From: Ascarosepion bandense
Lineage: Eukaryota; Mollusca; Cephalopoda; Sepiida; Sepiidae
DNA: 64,000 nucleotides
NCBI GenBank assembly: GCA_037127315.1
Contig: JBBBDQ010000330.1
Coordinates: 7,317,001 to 7,381,000, forward strand
Reading direction: 5' to 3'
Shown: positions 1 through 11,867 of the stretch, in pieces
How the letters are laid out: the number at the start of each line of letters is the position of its first letter
Position numbering within the stretch: position 1 is the stretch's first letter
The notes under the pieces: generated by a model
What the model was told of the DNA's origin: nothing
The model's database searches: none
What the model saw: the letters and a program-made list of their open reading frames with translations, nothing else
Translations under genes and position numbers: made by a program

Positions 1-60
1 ACTATCTACTATAAACAAGGCAATAAAGCCACCAAGATGCAAGGGGTTACTGGGTGTTAG
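1..60 (-). mobile_element. LINE 3'-tail fragment at window edge
   Basis: On the minus strand this matches the conserved 3' tail seen about ten times in this window, with the pattern (cagtggc)-(act/ttact)-gcc-ttgctt followed by an A/T-rich end. Better preserved copies lie at 13.5, 42.9, 58.9 and 60.4 kb. No coding sequence is included. The element is cut by the window start, so its true length is unknown. Confidence 0.5.
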
Positions 61-111
61 GGAAAAAAATCTTAAGGGAGAACAAAAGAACAAAAATTAC
101 AAAGACATTTG

Positions 112-187
112 TAAGAAATTTCTTAAAATATTACAGCTAAAAATAAAATTATTTTTAGCTGTAATATTTTAACTAAGAAATTTCTTA
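112..187. repeat. Foldback (long palindrome) in AT-rich DNA
   Basis: Perfect inner arms of 22 bp (125-146 and 149-170) surround a 2-base loop. Perfect outer 13-bp arms (112-124 and 175-187) are offset by a 4-base bulge at 171-174. The whole 76-bp block could fold into one hairpin. No terminal repeat or coding sequence of a known transposon is visible. It could be a small foldback element or MITE remnant. Confidence 0.75.
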
Positions 188-439
188 TTTTTTACTTCAC
201 TAGAATATCTTATCCTTTATTTTTCATGTTTAATAACTTGTCCTGTTCTTTTCAAGGTTTAATATAATCTTAAGAATATTACTTTTCATGCATGCATTTT
301 TCCATGTAATACAAAAAGAGATTAACAGCAGGATTAAATTTTTTTTATAATTTATATAAAATCTTATTTCAGGCATGGAAAGAGACAACACTTAATGAAG
401 AGAATTTAAATTTCCTTTAATTAGTCTCCTTTTTTATGA

Positions 440-875
440 ATATTCTTCCTCGATATGCCATGTTCCTTAAGAATGTTGGTGGTTATGGCTCTCCACAATT
501 TTCTGTCCTTCATAGCTCTTAATAAATTTTGTCTATCTCTCCTAAACCTTGTTCTGCCATCAGAGCTAAGGTTATTCATTGTTTTTTTCTGCCCATCTTA
601 ACTTCAATCTGGCCTGTGAATATCAAGTTTTTTCAGACCCTCTTTCCTTCTTATGGGCCCTAAAAATTTAAACTCCCTGATATTAAATATTAGTTACCTT
701 TTTTGTTTCCATTTTCTCTAAAATGTTTTAAAACTCATATTCATTCTCAGCATCCTTCTGTAGAACTACATTTCTGTCTCAAATCTCTTCATGTGTGACG
801 AGATTGTCCAGCACTCACTCCCAGAGAGGACGGATATTACATAACAGTTCAGTACTTTTCTGTCTCTAATGAAAG
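440..875 (-). pseudogene. RTE-like non-LTR retrotransposon ORF C-terminus (fragment 1)
   Basis: Read on the minus strand, this degraded stretch parallels the better copy at 23.95-24.39 kb. It holds the ECW-TI region, then the LGH-MRKEGLE-type block, then a short tail about AWR-TI. Frameshifts and stops throughout show it is dead. This C-terminal region follows the reverse transcriptase in endonuclease/RT LINE polyproteins. The family name is inferred from motif resemblance. Confidence 0.65.
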
Positions 876-926
876 TGGAAAATGCAACTATGTAAGGTGA
901 CTTTGGAACAAGAGCAATGATATGCT

Positions 927-951
927 ACACACACACACACACACACACACC
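927..951. repeat. (CA)n microsatellite
   Basis: About twelve uninterrupted AC dinucleotides lie in otherwise unremarkable sequence. Confidence 0.95.
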
Positions 952-1484
952 TGACTGGTTAAAATTGAACCGGATAAGATGATAAAAGTACCTATTAATG
1001 TTTTACTAAATCTATCAATAGATATTATTGATCTGATGGGTGGGGGGAGTGAATTTGATAGCAAAGTTAATCTCAACAATGTCAATGTTATTTCTACTTG
1101 TTCTGTTTCTATATTTATAAGTATCTATTATTAAAATTAGCAACCAACACAGTTACGGAGTCTTTAGCATTTTCAATATCCATTAATATAAATGCATACA
1201 CACATAGGAACATTATATTTGTGGATAGCGGGCATACAGTATTTCTATTAAATGAGTAAGTATTAAAATATACAATTACATACAAATGTATATTATCACA
1301 TTTTACATTATATACACGACTATACATATATTTTATGTAACTGAATTACAAAAGAGAAAAGATATTCTAACATATTTTGTCCTTCATATCTAATTGATCA
1401 TACTGATACAAATATACATGTGAGGTGAGTACAGAATTATAAACAACATGTCAGTTATAAATATACATTGAAAATGTATGGGCT

Positions 1485-1915
1485 TCTATGTACTATGTGC
1501 CATGTCCCTTCAGGATGTTGACAATTCCTTGTACTTTGTAGCTCTTAAAAAATGCCTTTTGTTCTTTTAAACCTTGTCCCACCATCCATTTATTCAAACT
1601 CACTAAATACGTTATGCATCGTTTTCCTCTTCCACTTGTCTTCAGTCCAGCATGTGAGTATTAGATTTTCCGATCTGTCTTTTGTCATGTACCTTATAAA
1701 TTTCAACTGTTTCTTCTTGATGTTAAGCATAATTTTTTCTTTTGTTTCCATTTTCTCTAAAACTGTTGTTGCTCACATATCCAGTCCAGGGTATCCTCAG
1801 CATCCTTCTGTAGAACAAGATTTGAGGAGATTATCCAGAATCCATAGCCATATAGGATGATTAATACCACATAACAGTTCAGTACTTTTTGCTTTGTTGC
1901 TAACAACATTAAATT
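1485..1915 (-). pseudogene. RTE-like LINE ORF C-terminus (fragment 2)
   Basis: This is a second antisense copy of the same LINE C-terminal segment as 440-875, ending with the same block (accacataacagttcagta) on the plus strand. The plus-strand 102-aa open frame here is only the antisense shadow. The two copies lie about 600 bp apart in the same orientation. They may be two insertions or one local duplication. Confidence 0.65.
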
Positions 1916-2234
1916 TTCAATTTCTGACTGATCTCTGAGGTGTCTTGACATACAGTTCAGCTGACTTCATTTAACTTCCTGACAAATTTTTATTTTACTA
2001 CTGTTTTTGGTCTGATATTTAGAGTTTACATACAATAGTAAACAGAATTATTCCCTACTTTTCTATAATTACAAGCAAAACTGATAACACAAATTTTCAT
2101 AGAAACTTCATGTGCATTCTTTTCACAAATTATGAAATAATGGATTTCAAAGAATGCACAGCGATGCCCACAAAATTCTTACTATCAAACAATTAAAAAA
2201 AAAAAAAAAAAAGAAAAAGAAAAATCTTGCCTTT

Positions 2235-3170
<936 letters not shown>

Positions 3171-3371
3171 TATTGTCATTTTCATTACCCTTTAAAATGT
3201 TATGGAATTAGGTCAATACTATTTCATTTCAAAAGGTGTTTGTATTAATATCGAATTAAGAAAAAAAACAAAAACAAAAAAAAAAAAAAACAAACATTGC
3301 AATTACCATAGAGCAATATTATTTCATAATTTCTGGAAGGAGATGATGAATAATTTTGGCCTGCACCAATA

Positions 3372-3936
3372 TCTAAACTTATTTTATAAATGGAACTGTG
3401 TGTGTGTGTGTGTCCATTACCTATAGACTCTGAAATGGCTGAACTGATTTTCTTGAAAAATTTACACAGTTGTACTATAAGTGTCTGCAAGTGTTCTCAG
3501 CTAGGTTTTGTGTTGAGGTACCCCCAATAAATAAAAATCGATAATCGAAAACATCGGGTTATAGAAGGAGTGGTCCAATTTTCATCAAATTTGATACACT
3601 CATAGACAAAGACATAAGAAACGATATTCAGAAGTTTCAAGGATGCAGTTCTTACAATAGAGCAGAAAATTGATAAAAGGCAAGATGTGTGTGTGTGTGT
3701 GTGTGTGTATGTCTGTATGTCCTTTATACAAATCCACAATGTTTATTCGATTCTCACCAGACTTCAAAATTTGACTTACATCCATTCATTTTTCTTTCAG
3801 TCTATGGTTTTGCTTCAACTGGAAACAACTATTGCTTTTTAGTCTTGTGCCAACATACAAAGAGTCTGAGCTCCAGGACCATGTATTAGTTTTAAAGCTT
3901 TCATTACACCCGAGCAACGTCAGGCTATACTGCTAG
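3372..3936 (+). mobile_element. Non-autonomous Helitron, copy 1
   Basis: The element begins TCTAAACTTATT and ends GCTATACTGCTAG. It sits between A (3371) and T (3937), the insertion rule known for Helitrons (5' TC, 3' CTRR, A|T target). Just before the end is the degenerate counterpart of the GC hairpin seen in the other copies (CCCGAGC...). It has two internal (TG)n tracts and no Rep/helicase coding. Three more copies in the window share both ends. Confidence 0.8.
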
Positions 3937-4097
3937 TTTAGAAATATCTATAACTATGAATACAATTGATCAAAACATTGTAAAATCTCATTAATTGTTT
4001 AAAACTAAATATAGAATCAACTATTTATACTAAATTCAGTAATTACTTGCAAATATTTGCACTTTAGAAAATATACAAATATTCAGTGTGGGTGAAT

Positions 4098-4100
<3 letters not shown>

Positions 4101-4151
<51 letters not shown>
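4101..4151. repeat. (TG)n(TA)n compound microsatellite
   Basis: About 14 TG units run straight into about 11 TA units, immediately upstream of a mariner-like copy. Confidence 0.95.
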
Positions 4152-4154
4152 GCA

Positions 4155-5390
4155 TACAAAATAGGTAAATAGATGCCATTTTATATTTTTAATTTTGCAC
4201 ATGAAAGTTTGTGTGATTTTTTTTCAAGTACATGGTATAGTAGGGTCAGTTAGGCACCATTTGTGAGAATAAGAGCACAATGATGCAATTTGTGCTGCCA
4301 GAAGTTCTGAAATGGAATGCTGTATTGCTTGGCATTTGCACTGAAAACTAATACGAACATTGTAGAGTGTTTGGATGTCAATCTGAGGACAGTCCAGAGG
4401 ATTAGGAAAGAGTTGGATGAGTAATGGTCATTATGAAGTTATGGCAGCTCAGAAAACTGAGTATTCTGATGAGAAAAGAACTCTGAATTTGTTAGTGAGA
4501 TCCAGGCCATGATTGACAATGAACTCTCTCAAGTCAATCAGGGACACAGGAGTGTTAAGAGTTTCTTATCAGGCAGGTAGTGCATGAAAACATTCATTAT
4601 TTCTCATATAAGATGAGAAAGAGTCAAATTTTATCCTGAACCATGAAGGACAAGAAGAAAGACTGTACTATCAAGTTTTTGAATAAACTCCAGCATCCCC
4701 TTCAACCAAACATGCTTGGGTTTTTCTGTCAGGATAAGATGGTGGATACACAAAACAACTGTTGAGTGGCTGTGTTCCCAAAAGATGTACCACAAGTGAT
4801 GAAAACCAAATATCTTGTCAACATCATGGTTTTTAGGGTGACCAGTAGTGATATAGATGTTATGTCTATTCATCTTCCTACAGGGCCTCAGACTCAACAG
4901 AGGCCTACATCAAGTGCCTTGAGGAGGCATTGCTACCCTGGGTCAAGATGGTGACTGCTGGAAGATACTATGTCTGGCAAAAGAATTCTTCACTAAACCA
5001 CACAAGCAGAAGAACCTAGTCATAGCTGTCAGACAATTTCTGTGACCACATCACCCCTTACATCTGGCCACCTAAGACTGTATCTCCATTTGTTATTATG
5101 TGTCAAGCACAGTTGAGCAAGAGACCAAGAAAACTCCTTGTAACAACAAAGATGAACTGAAGGCAAGGATTATAGCAATATTCACCAACTTAAAGAAGGA
5201 GACCATCCAAAAGAGATGCAAAAAGTTTTAAAGACACCTGGAGACTGTGGCTGCAGTCAATGGCAATTTTACTGAATAAATTTACTCTTTAGTATTTCAA
5301 GATATTTTTTGTGTAATTTTGATAAATGTATCTGTCAAAAACAAGATGTCAGTTTTTTGTCATTTTAGTGTAATTTAGACAATTTATTCA
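4155..5390 (+). pseudogene. Mariner-like element, most complete copy
   Basis: This is the longest of four related copies. Plus-strand reading gives an N-terminal helix-turn-helix-like part (NLRTVQRIRKELDE) and the block FPKDVPQVMKTKY. Further on come a degenerate VWQ-(D/N)S-NHTS segment, where mariner relatives carry a catalytic Asp, and WPP plus a C-terminal tail. Multiple stops and frameshifts interrupt it. The order agrees with a Tc1/mariner-superfamily DDxD transposase of about 340 residues. Terminal inverted repeats are not clearly resolvable. Confidence 0.75.
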
Positions 5391-5394
5391 AAAC

Positions 5395-5418
5395 CCACAC
5401 ACACACACACACACACAT
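5395..5418. repeat. (CA)n microsatellite
   Basis: A short CA run lies at the 3' edge of the mariner-like copy. Confidence 0.9.
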
Positions 5419-5429
5419 AACATATATAT

Positions 5430-5860
5430 GTTATGTTACAAAAAGTCCCAAAGATTAATTAAATGGTTTTAACAACCAACATATTTAATTTATTTGAACA
5501 TTGTTAATCTTTGGGATTTTCCATAACATTGTATGTTTACATTTGTTAACATTACAATATATCTTCAGAGCAGAGATGGTTATTAATGTAGAATTGAAAA
5601 TTGTGTCATATAAGGCTTGATTTAACTTAGATTGGAATTGGACTGTGGAATCATTTGTGGTTGAGCGGTCCAAGTTGCACCAGATCAATTTGTGGTTGCC
5701 CCTATATTGTTAGGAGTCACAGGTTCTAATCCTGCCAAATGACACATTTTCATAACAAATAATCAGGCCAGTAGAAATAAATATATAAATATACTGTTTG
5801 ATTAAAAACAGTATCTACTCAAATACAAGAATCAATGAAAAATAATGTTCATACAAATAA
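5430..5860 (+). mobile_element. tRNA-Ser-like SINE with composite leader
   Basis: The centre carries an RNA polymerase III type 2 internal promoter: A box tggttgagcgg at 5658-5668 and B box ggttctaatcc at 5722-5732. The wide A-B spacing is typical of serine or leucine tRNAs with a long variable arm. Downstream is the family tail (aataatcaggc...tagaaataaat...caaataaa), shared with copies near 7.1, 6.8 and 23.6 kb. A hairpin (5447-5459 with 5505-5517) lies in the leader. This is not a functional tRNA. Confidence 0.7.
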
Positions 5861-5865
5861 ATTAA

Positions 5866-5906
<41 letters not shown>

Positions 5907-5919
5907 CACACACACACAT
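5866..5919. repeat. (CA)n(TA)n(CA)n microsatellite
   Basis: A compound tract directly follows the SINE tail, as at the other copies of this family. Confidence 0.95.
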
Positions 5920-5933
5920 CTAAGTGGATACTA

Positions 5934-6030
5934 AAGTCAACACCAAGTTTTGACATTCTGTTTCATACCTAAATGAAATTGTCAGGTTTGAAACAGAATG
6001 TCAGTACTTTGCTTACTTAAGTGTTGACTT
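5934..6030. repeat. Two-tier inverted repeat
   Basis: Perfect outer 10-bp arms (aagtcaacac at 5934-5943, gtgttgactt at 6021-6030) enclose perfect inner 15-bp arms (5951-5965 and 5989-6003). The symmetry over 97 bp suggests a foldback element or small MITE remnant. No target duplication was identified. Confidence 0.7.
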
Positions 6031-6097
6031 TTTATATTAACATACACTATCCTTGATACTGAGCACTTTAACCTATAAATATAGCATACCTTAAAAC

Positions 6098-6098
6098 T

Positions 6099-6154
<56 letters not shown>
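6098..6154. repeat. (TA)n(GA)n microsatellite
   Basis: TA repeats pass directly into about 15 GA units. Confidence 0.95.
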
Positions 6155-6158
<4 letters not shown>

Positions 6159-6720
6159 CAAAACTAAGAAAGTAAAAATTTAAATAATCATAGCATATTT
6201 AAATAATTTTATAATTTGTTAATACAGTGCAATTGCAAAATAACTTAATAAAAATCATTGCAAATTTAACAGCCTATGTAATTATTTATAGTTAATAAAC
6301 TAATCAATTCGCATTTACCATCATTTTGTAACTGCCTATTTAAGTAGCTTTGCATTTAAATTATAAAATATTACATTGTTGCTCCTTACTTTCTTGATTA
6401 AATACTTCTTGAACATTAATCTAAAAGTAATAATTTATCGTCTTTCAATCACCATGCTACAAATGAAAGCATTTATAATAAACAAACTAATTTTAATATA
6501 TTAGTAATATTTTTAATAATATATCATAATTTGAAAATTATTTCTACAAAGCCAAGTCATAATTTACAAATTTTTCTTCTCTCTATAAGGAATACTTTTA
6601 TTGCATCTTTAAAAAGCTCACTATACAAAAACAGGACTTTCACCCATATCTATATAATTGGCTATAGTGACAGTCAAAAATGTTTATACATACTGTGTGT
6701 GAGAACTTATTTGTTTGCAC
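6155..6720. other. Unrecognised AT-rich stretch
   Basis: No repeat family shared within the window, RNA gene or convincing reading frame is visible. The 65-aa open frame at 6531-6728 lacks any recognisable feature and is probably chance. Confidence 0.5.
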
Positions 6721-6721
6721 A

Positions 6722-6826
6722 TTTTTGATTGATACTCGTATTTAAGTAGATATTTTGTTTATAATAAAACAGAAATTTATATATATATATATATAATCAA
6801 TCAAATCAGTCTATATATGATAATCA

Positions 6827-6865
<39 letters not shown>

Positions 6866-7045
6866 GTGTGTGTGTGTGTGTGTGTGTGTGTTTTTACAGG
6901 CCTGATTATTTCCGATAAATTTTTGTTACAAAAATGTGAATCATTTGGCAGGATTCGAACCTGTGACCCCCTATCCACAAAGGGGAAGCCACCAAATGAT
7001 CTGGTGTGTCTTAGACCTCTCGACCACGAATGACCAACAGGCTAA
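6722..7045 (-). mobile_element. tRNA-Ser-like SINE, antisense copy with internal microsatellite
   Basis: On the minus strand the A box (tggtcgagagg, 7016-7026) and a consensus-perfect B box (ggttcgaatcc, 6951-6961) are spaced as in a class II tRNA. The family tail follows and is interrupted by a large (TA)n(TG)n block at about 6778-6890. This is the copy with the best tRNA-like head. A tRNA gene call is rejected because of the tail and dispersed copies. Confidence 0.75.
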
Positions 7046-7300
7046 ATGAAGTCAAATCAAGCCTACATAAAACAATTTTCAATTCATGCAAATAACCATC
7101 TCTGCACTGAAAATTGTAGTCTCAGGTTTGAATCCTGCTGAATGACACATTTTCATAAGAATTTATCATAAATAATCAGGCTGGTAGAAATAAATACACA
7201 CACACACACACATATACATACACACACTCATTGCTTGATTATAAATAGAATATCTACTGAAATAAGATAAAAAATAATGTTTAAACAAATAACTTCAAAT
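7046..7300 (+). mobile_element. tRNA-Ser-like SINE, partial sense copy
   Basis: A degenerate B box (ggtttgaatcc near 7125) is followed by the same tail (ataatcaggctggtagaaat) and an A/T end as in the 5.6 and 23.6 kb copies. A (CA)n tract at about 7196-7212 sits in the tail. With the adjoining antisense copy it forms a head-to-head inverted pair. Confidence 0.6.
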
Positions 7301-7333
7301 TGTCAGTTGTTTATAACCATTTCATTAATTTCC

Positions 7334-7336
<3 letters not shown>

Positions 7337-7373
<37 letters not shown>

Positions 7374-7398
7374 AAAAAAAAAACACAAAAAAAAAAAG
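7337..7398. repeat. (TA)n followed by A-rich tract
   Basis: About fifteen TA units are followed by CA and A-rich low-complexity DNA. The two 89-97 aa open frames across it are low-complexity artefacts. Confidence 0.9.
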
Positions 7399-7399
7399 G

Positions 7400-8335
7400 G
7401 AAACAAAATGTTATGTATACACTTGTTCACATACACTATTACCCCCACCACTATTTGTGCAAATGTTTCTGATGATTATTTCTGTGCTTCAAGAAAAAAA
7501 AAGAAATCTTTTTGTGCCTTTGAAATACATTTCTACAAGTCAATAATAGAAACACACACTTCTATATTTACAGCAGAAAAGTCTACTATATAAATATTGG
7601 TGTTGGAGCGCAAAATATTTCAGACTGGCTAGTAATTTATATTATACACATATTTCCCCATCCCCACCCTGCTATTCTGAAAGGTAATGTAATGAAATAC
7701 ACCCCATTAGTTTCAGGAGCCTATCAAGTGTTTTTTAACTGATGGAATAAACTCACTTTAATTCAGAAACTAAAGAGTATATTTAAGTGCAAACTAAAAA
7801 GAATAAAAATACAAAGCTGAACAAAATATCAGATATTAGAGTTTTGAAAATAGTAGTGATAATATTTTAGCGATTTGAGGCTTACATTTAAATCTTGGTC
7901 GGCCCCGGGTTGTGGTGAAAAGTCATCATGTGATGCTGTTCTTGTGAGTGAGTGCAGAGAAAAGCGGCTAAATACAACTGAGTGATCTTGACTGGCATTG
8001 AAAAATTACAAATGTCTTTTTTTCTTTTAAACTGTGAGGCAAATAATGATTTGATAACTTAATGAGAAAGACAGAAAAATGAATAATTTCATCTCAATTT
8101 ATTAAAAAAACAAAATAAAAAAAAACAAAAAACAAACATAACAGTCATTGGCAGCGAAGATGTGATCAAACTATGATAATCAATCAAACCATTTCATTGC
8201 AACTGATTTAACTTATAGAATTCAAAGAACATGAATGGATTAATAAGGAAACTGAACTAAATTATTTAGGACTGTTGGCATGCTAGCATTCATTTTGAAA
8301 ATCACACTACATGAAAGTCTATTAAGAAATGTACT
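7400..8335. other. Unrecognised stretch
   Basis: No homology to other parts of the window and no coding signal. A short GC-richer patch near 7895-7960 (ggtcggccccgggttgtggt) might be the remnant of a tRNA-like SINE head, but the boxes cannot be placed. An A-rich tract lies at about 8103-8138. Confidence 0.4.
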
Positions 8336-8799
8336 ATATATATATATATATATAGATAACACAATTATGCTCAGTCTGTACAAGGCCTAAGAACCACTTT
8401 ACAAAGTACAAGGCACAGTTTATGTGAAAAAAAAAAATTAAAAAATTCTTAAAAGTTACACTTACACTCATCTACTAGGTATATATTTTGTGCTTTTTCT
8501 TTCAGCATGTGTATATTTGTATCACTTTAAATGTTATCTTTAGCAGTTACTAGTACTTAAGTAGGAACTGTTTATTTATTAAACAGTATATTTAATTTTC
8601 ATCTACCAGCTTGAATATTCAGGAAATCTTATTAAAAGAAACATTTGCACTCTTTAGAAATAATTAAATCTGCATATGGAGCCACTGTTTAGCCTGACAG
8701 TCAGGTGAAGTCAATTTCATGCTTATCATTAAAAACTTATCCTGTCATAGATCTCTCAAAATATATTTTTCATAGTGGTATATCCAAACATAAACAAAG

Positions 8800-8800
<1 letters not shown>

Positions 8801-8845
<45 letters not shown>
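8801..8845. repeat. (TG)n(TA)n microsatellite
   Basis: A short TG run precedes about 16 TA units. The flanks at 8356-8800 and 8846-9088 contain nothing I recognise. Confidence 0.9.
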
Positions 8846-8849
<4 letters not shown>

Positions 8850-9089
8850 CAACATCGCCTATACAGGTGCACTATGTACCATGCATTAGGTGTTTGTGAT
8901 GACCACATGTTATATTATCACGTTTGACCTTCCCAGGACCTTAAATATATTGGGTAGTGCATGGTGGACCACGCACACATAAATATATATATAGATAAGG
9001 GGTTTTGATATCAGAATTTGCCATCTCTGAAATGAGGGTTGGTAGCTTAGGAGCACTTATGACTTTGCCTAGGTTTAAAAAAAAACAAA

Positions 9090-9101
9090 AAACACACACA
9101 C

Positions 9102-9169
<68 letters not shown>
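9090..9169. repeat. (CA)n(TG)n(TA)n microsatellite with dyad
   Basis: CA repeats, then a cgtg pivot, then about 18 TG units and about 11 TA units. The CA and TG arms are complementary and could fold back. Confidence 0.9.
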
Positions 9170-9174
<5 letters not shown>

Positions 9175-9289
9175 AGGTTAAGACATAAATTCTGTTCCTG
9201 AGAATCATTTATTGTAATAAATTTATCATCCTATTAACCATATACAGCAATTGAAAATAAATTTTGAGTACACTAACATATCTTTGCAA

Positions 9290-9395
9290 TATGACAGACT
9301 AGTGAATGCTGGACAATCTCATGTATGAAGAGAAAACAGAAGATAATGAATGTTCTACAGAAGGATTCTGAGAACTCCATGGCTGGAACGAGTAA
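9290..9395 (+). pseudogene. RTE-like LINE C-terminal fragment (sense)
   Basis: The plus strand reads GECWTIS...KRKQKI, then a block on the pattern FYRRM-WISW. This parallels 23.97-24.08 kb. It is about 100 bp, broken, and followed by (TA)n at 9427-9459. Confidence 0.55.
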
Positions 9396-9424
9396 GCAAC
9401 AATTCTTAAGGAATATATGTGTGC

Positions 9425-9426
<2 letters not shown>

Positions 9427-9459
<33 letters not shown>
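9427..9459. repeat. (TA)n microsatellite
   Basis: About sixteen TA units follow the short LINE fragment. Confidence 0.9.
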
Positions 9460-9462
<3 letters not shown>

Positions 9463-9584
9463 CAAACTGAACATTTTTCAGCTCAATCAAGGAAATGAGG
9501 CTCAGAAGTAAATTTTGATGTTTGACAAGAACTTTTCAGCTCGTGTGTGTGTGTGTGTGTGTGAATTTCTGCGTGCATATGTTT

Positions 9585-10075
9585 ATTTTGCTTAGTTTTT
9601 GAAAGGGATCTTTCAGTGTTCCACTGCCCTTTTTGATTCCACTGTCAGTTCCTTCTAACTTTAATTTTCATATTTGCTTGATTTTATCATCCCCAATTCA
9701 TAGTTCACATCCTGGGCAGTTCCCTATTCCTCTTGCTGACAACCCTACATCGTCTTACCATTGGTAGTCTTTTCTTTCTTTCCTTTACGAGTTCCTGTCA
9801 TTTCCTGTCTGTCTGATATCAACACCGTTCTTTTATGTGCTGTCTTCCTTCTGGACATAGGCGATCATGACCCTCCACGTCTTTCTTTTCCCTTGTAACT
9901 TTTAACATATTTTGTCTTGATTTTTCTCTCAAACCCTGCTCTGCCATTCATTTCCTCATCAAGTTTGTCATACACTGTTCCCCTTGTCTCTCTTTCCCTC
10001 TATAATCCCTGTGAATATCAGATTCTCTAAGCCGCCCTTCCTAATTGTGTCCCAGAAATATCTTATATCAATTTC
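9585..10075 (-). pseudogene. RTE-like LINE C-terminus (antisense)
   Basis: On the minus strand the section at about 9840-10060 matches the C-terminal blocks of the 23.95-kb copy, including the gatcatg...ctccacgt...ctt stretch shared with 45.29 kb. The section at 9585-9660 matches the extension seen at 40.99-41.11 kb (ttgcttag-ttttg-aagg). Stops and indels are throughout. Confidence 0.55.
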
Positions 10076-10297
10076 AGATTTTTTTTTTATGTTAATACAC
10101 CTTTCTTAAAACAGCACATACAGGCATTCTTACTTTCAGTTATCCTAATGACAGAATAAATCATTTAGGTATAAGACTGGATTATTAAGTCCATAGCTTG
10201 ACACATTAACTTGAATTGTGATCTCACTTTATACAGTTTGATCCTTATTGACATTCATCATTGACTCAAGTACACAGATGAAGAAAATATTATGTTG

Positions 10298-10327
10298 GGG
10301 AAAAAAAAAAAAAAAAAAAAAAAAAAA
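10298..10327. repeat. Poly(A) tract
   Basis: About thirty A's with no clear retroposon body attached on either side. Confidence 0.9.
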
Positions 10328-10603
10328 TTCAAAATTAATACTTGTTTCAAAAATAGGTTATGGACCCACTGTTTTACCTACATATTTTGCACAAAGTATA
10401 TAACTATCTGATTTATTCAAATAAAATTTTTTTTTTAAATTAAAAGAAAAAAAAGAAAAGGTTTTTGATTTCAATTTGTTTGCAATTTTTTCAGTTGATT
10501 TGTGTGTGGGATGGGCATATTGAGACCGAATTTTGTAGAGGAAGTAAAATTTTAACATTTTCATTTAATATTTTTCAATATATAATCATATCGATCTCAC
10601 CTG

Positions 10604-10605
<2 letters not shown>

Positions 10606-10638
<33 letters not shown>

Positions 10639-10639
10639 A
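10606..10639. repeat. (CA)n(TA)n microsatellite
   Basis: A compound dinucleotide tract. The DNA at 10640-10860 contains gtttcacttcttcag, which resembles ends of some retroelements on the minus strand, but no family can be assigned. Confidence 0.85.
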
Positions 10640-10884
10640 AATCTCACACACGAGAGTTGAATATATGGATTAAAATGCAACATTATGAATGGAATAACTG
10701 AAGAACAGTCAGGTAAAGTGCCTTTAATCTAACGTTTCACTTCTTCAGAGATTTGTTAATACGACATGGATTAAAAAAAAAAAAGAAAAAAGATACTATG
10801 TTGATAGAGGTTTGATTTCATTGGTCAGATACGTGTCTCATGTATTAAAGAAATAGTTGATCATTTAGGAAAAATATGCCTGTT

Positions 10885-10885
<1 letters not shown>

Positions 10886-10926
<41 letters not shown>

Positions 10927-10941
10927 CACACACACACACAC
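10886..10941. repeat. (TG)n(CA)n self-complementary microsatellite
   Basis: About 18 TG units, a short TATA spacer and about 10 CA units, able to fold back. It abuts the second mariner-like copy. Confidence 0.95.
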
Positions 10942-10942
10942 A

Positions 10943-11650
10943 GTAAATTGTTACCATTCTATATTTTTAATTTTGTGCATGGGTTTTATGCATGTTTTGA
11001 TTTTGTCAACTGCACAGTATAGCAGGGTCAATTAGTTACCATCTGTAAGAAAAAGAAACCATGATGCAATTCACGCTGCCAGAAATTAGCAAACATCATG
11101 CTTTAGTGTTTGGCATTCATACTGGAAGCTTAAATTTCAGTGTTTTGGATGTCAATCAGAGGACAGTGCAGAGAATTTGCAAAGTGTTGGATGAGTCTAA
11201 TGATGATTATGAAGGTATGGAAGATCAGAAAATTAATTGATTGTTCTTAGAAGAAAAGAATTCCTATATTTGTTGTTAATGGCCTCAGACTCAACACAAA
11301 GGCCTTCATCACATGCCTTGAGGAGGTAGTGTTTCCCCAGAGTCAAGAGGGCTGCTGCTAGAAGACCCTATGTCTGGCAACAGGACTGAACAATGCCACA
11401 CAAGCAGGAGAACAGTCATGGTTGTCAGACAATTTCCTAAATCACCCCTTACGTCTGGCCACCTAACTTCTCAGACGATAATCCTTGATTATTATGTGTG
11501 GAGTGCAGTTGAATGAGAGACCAACAAAACTCCTTGAAACATCAAAGAAAAGAAAGGTAAGGATTATGGCAGAATTCACCAACTTAAACAAGGAGACCGG
11601 CAACATCAGCACTTATTTTGACAGACGGCTGGGCCAAACAATTACAAAAC
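10943..11650 (+). pseudogene. Mariner-like element, internally deleted copy
   Basis: The 5' end and N-terminal HTH region (VNQRTVQRICKVLDES) match the 4.2-kb copy. Sequence then jumps at about 11285 straight to the block that follows FPKDVP in the longer copy, so about 300 bp of transposase centre is missing. The remainder (TMSGN-TEQCHTS, WPPN) is still recognisable. The 75-aa open frame at 11485-11712 is part of the decayed C-terminus. Confidence 0.7.
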
Positions 11651-11654
11651 TCTG

Positions 11655-11740
11655 GAGTCAGGGTGCTGAAAATAACACCAATCAACTAAGCGACATTTTA
11701 TATTTTTATTAATCCTTTATATATATATATACATATATAC
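11655..11740 (+). repeat. Dispersed module (gtcagg-gctga-aacac-aatca) with (TA)n end
   Basis: A short module ending ctaagtgac and running into TA repeats recurs at 25.09-25.17 and 39.43-39.50 kb with the same layout. It is probably the 3' end of an unidentified short retroposon. Confidence 0.5.
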
Positions 11741-11867
11741 ACGACTGATGCAAAGGTTTTATGCCCCCACCTCCTAATCTATGATGTGGAGACACCCACT
11801 CTACAAGTTCTCAATTTTCAAAGTAGTATTCATATAAGATACAAGTTTTCTTGTAACCTGATTATTT

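Noticed and set aside
6951..7026. Functional tRNA-Ser gene on the minus strand
   Set aside because: Pol III boxes are good, but the acceptor stem cannot be paired convincingly. The same head with a common tail recurs at 5.65 and 23.6 kb, so it is a SINE.
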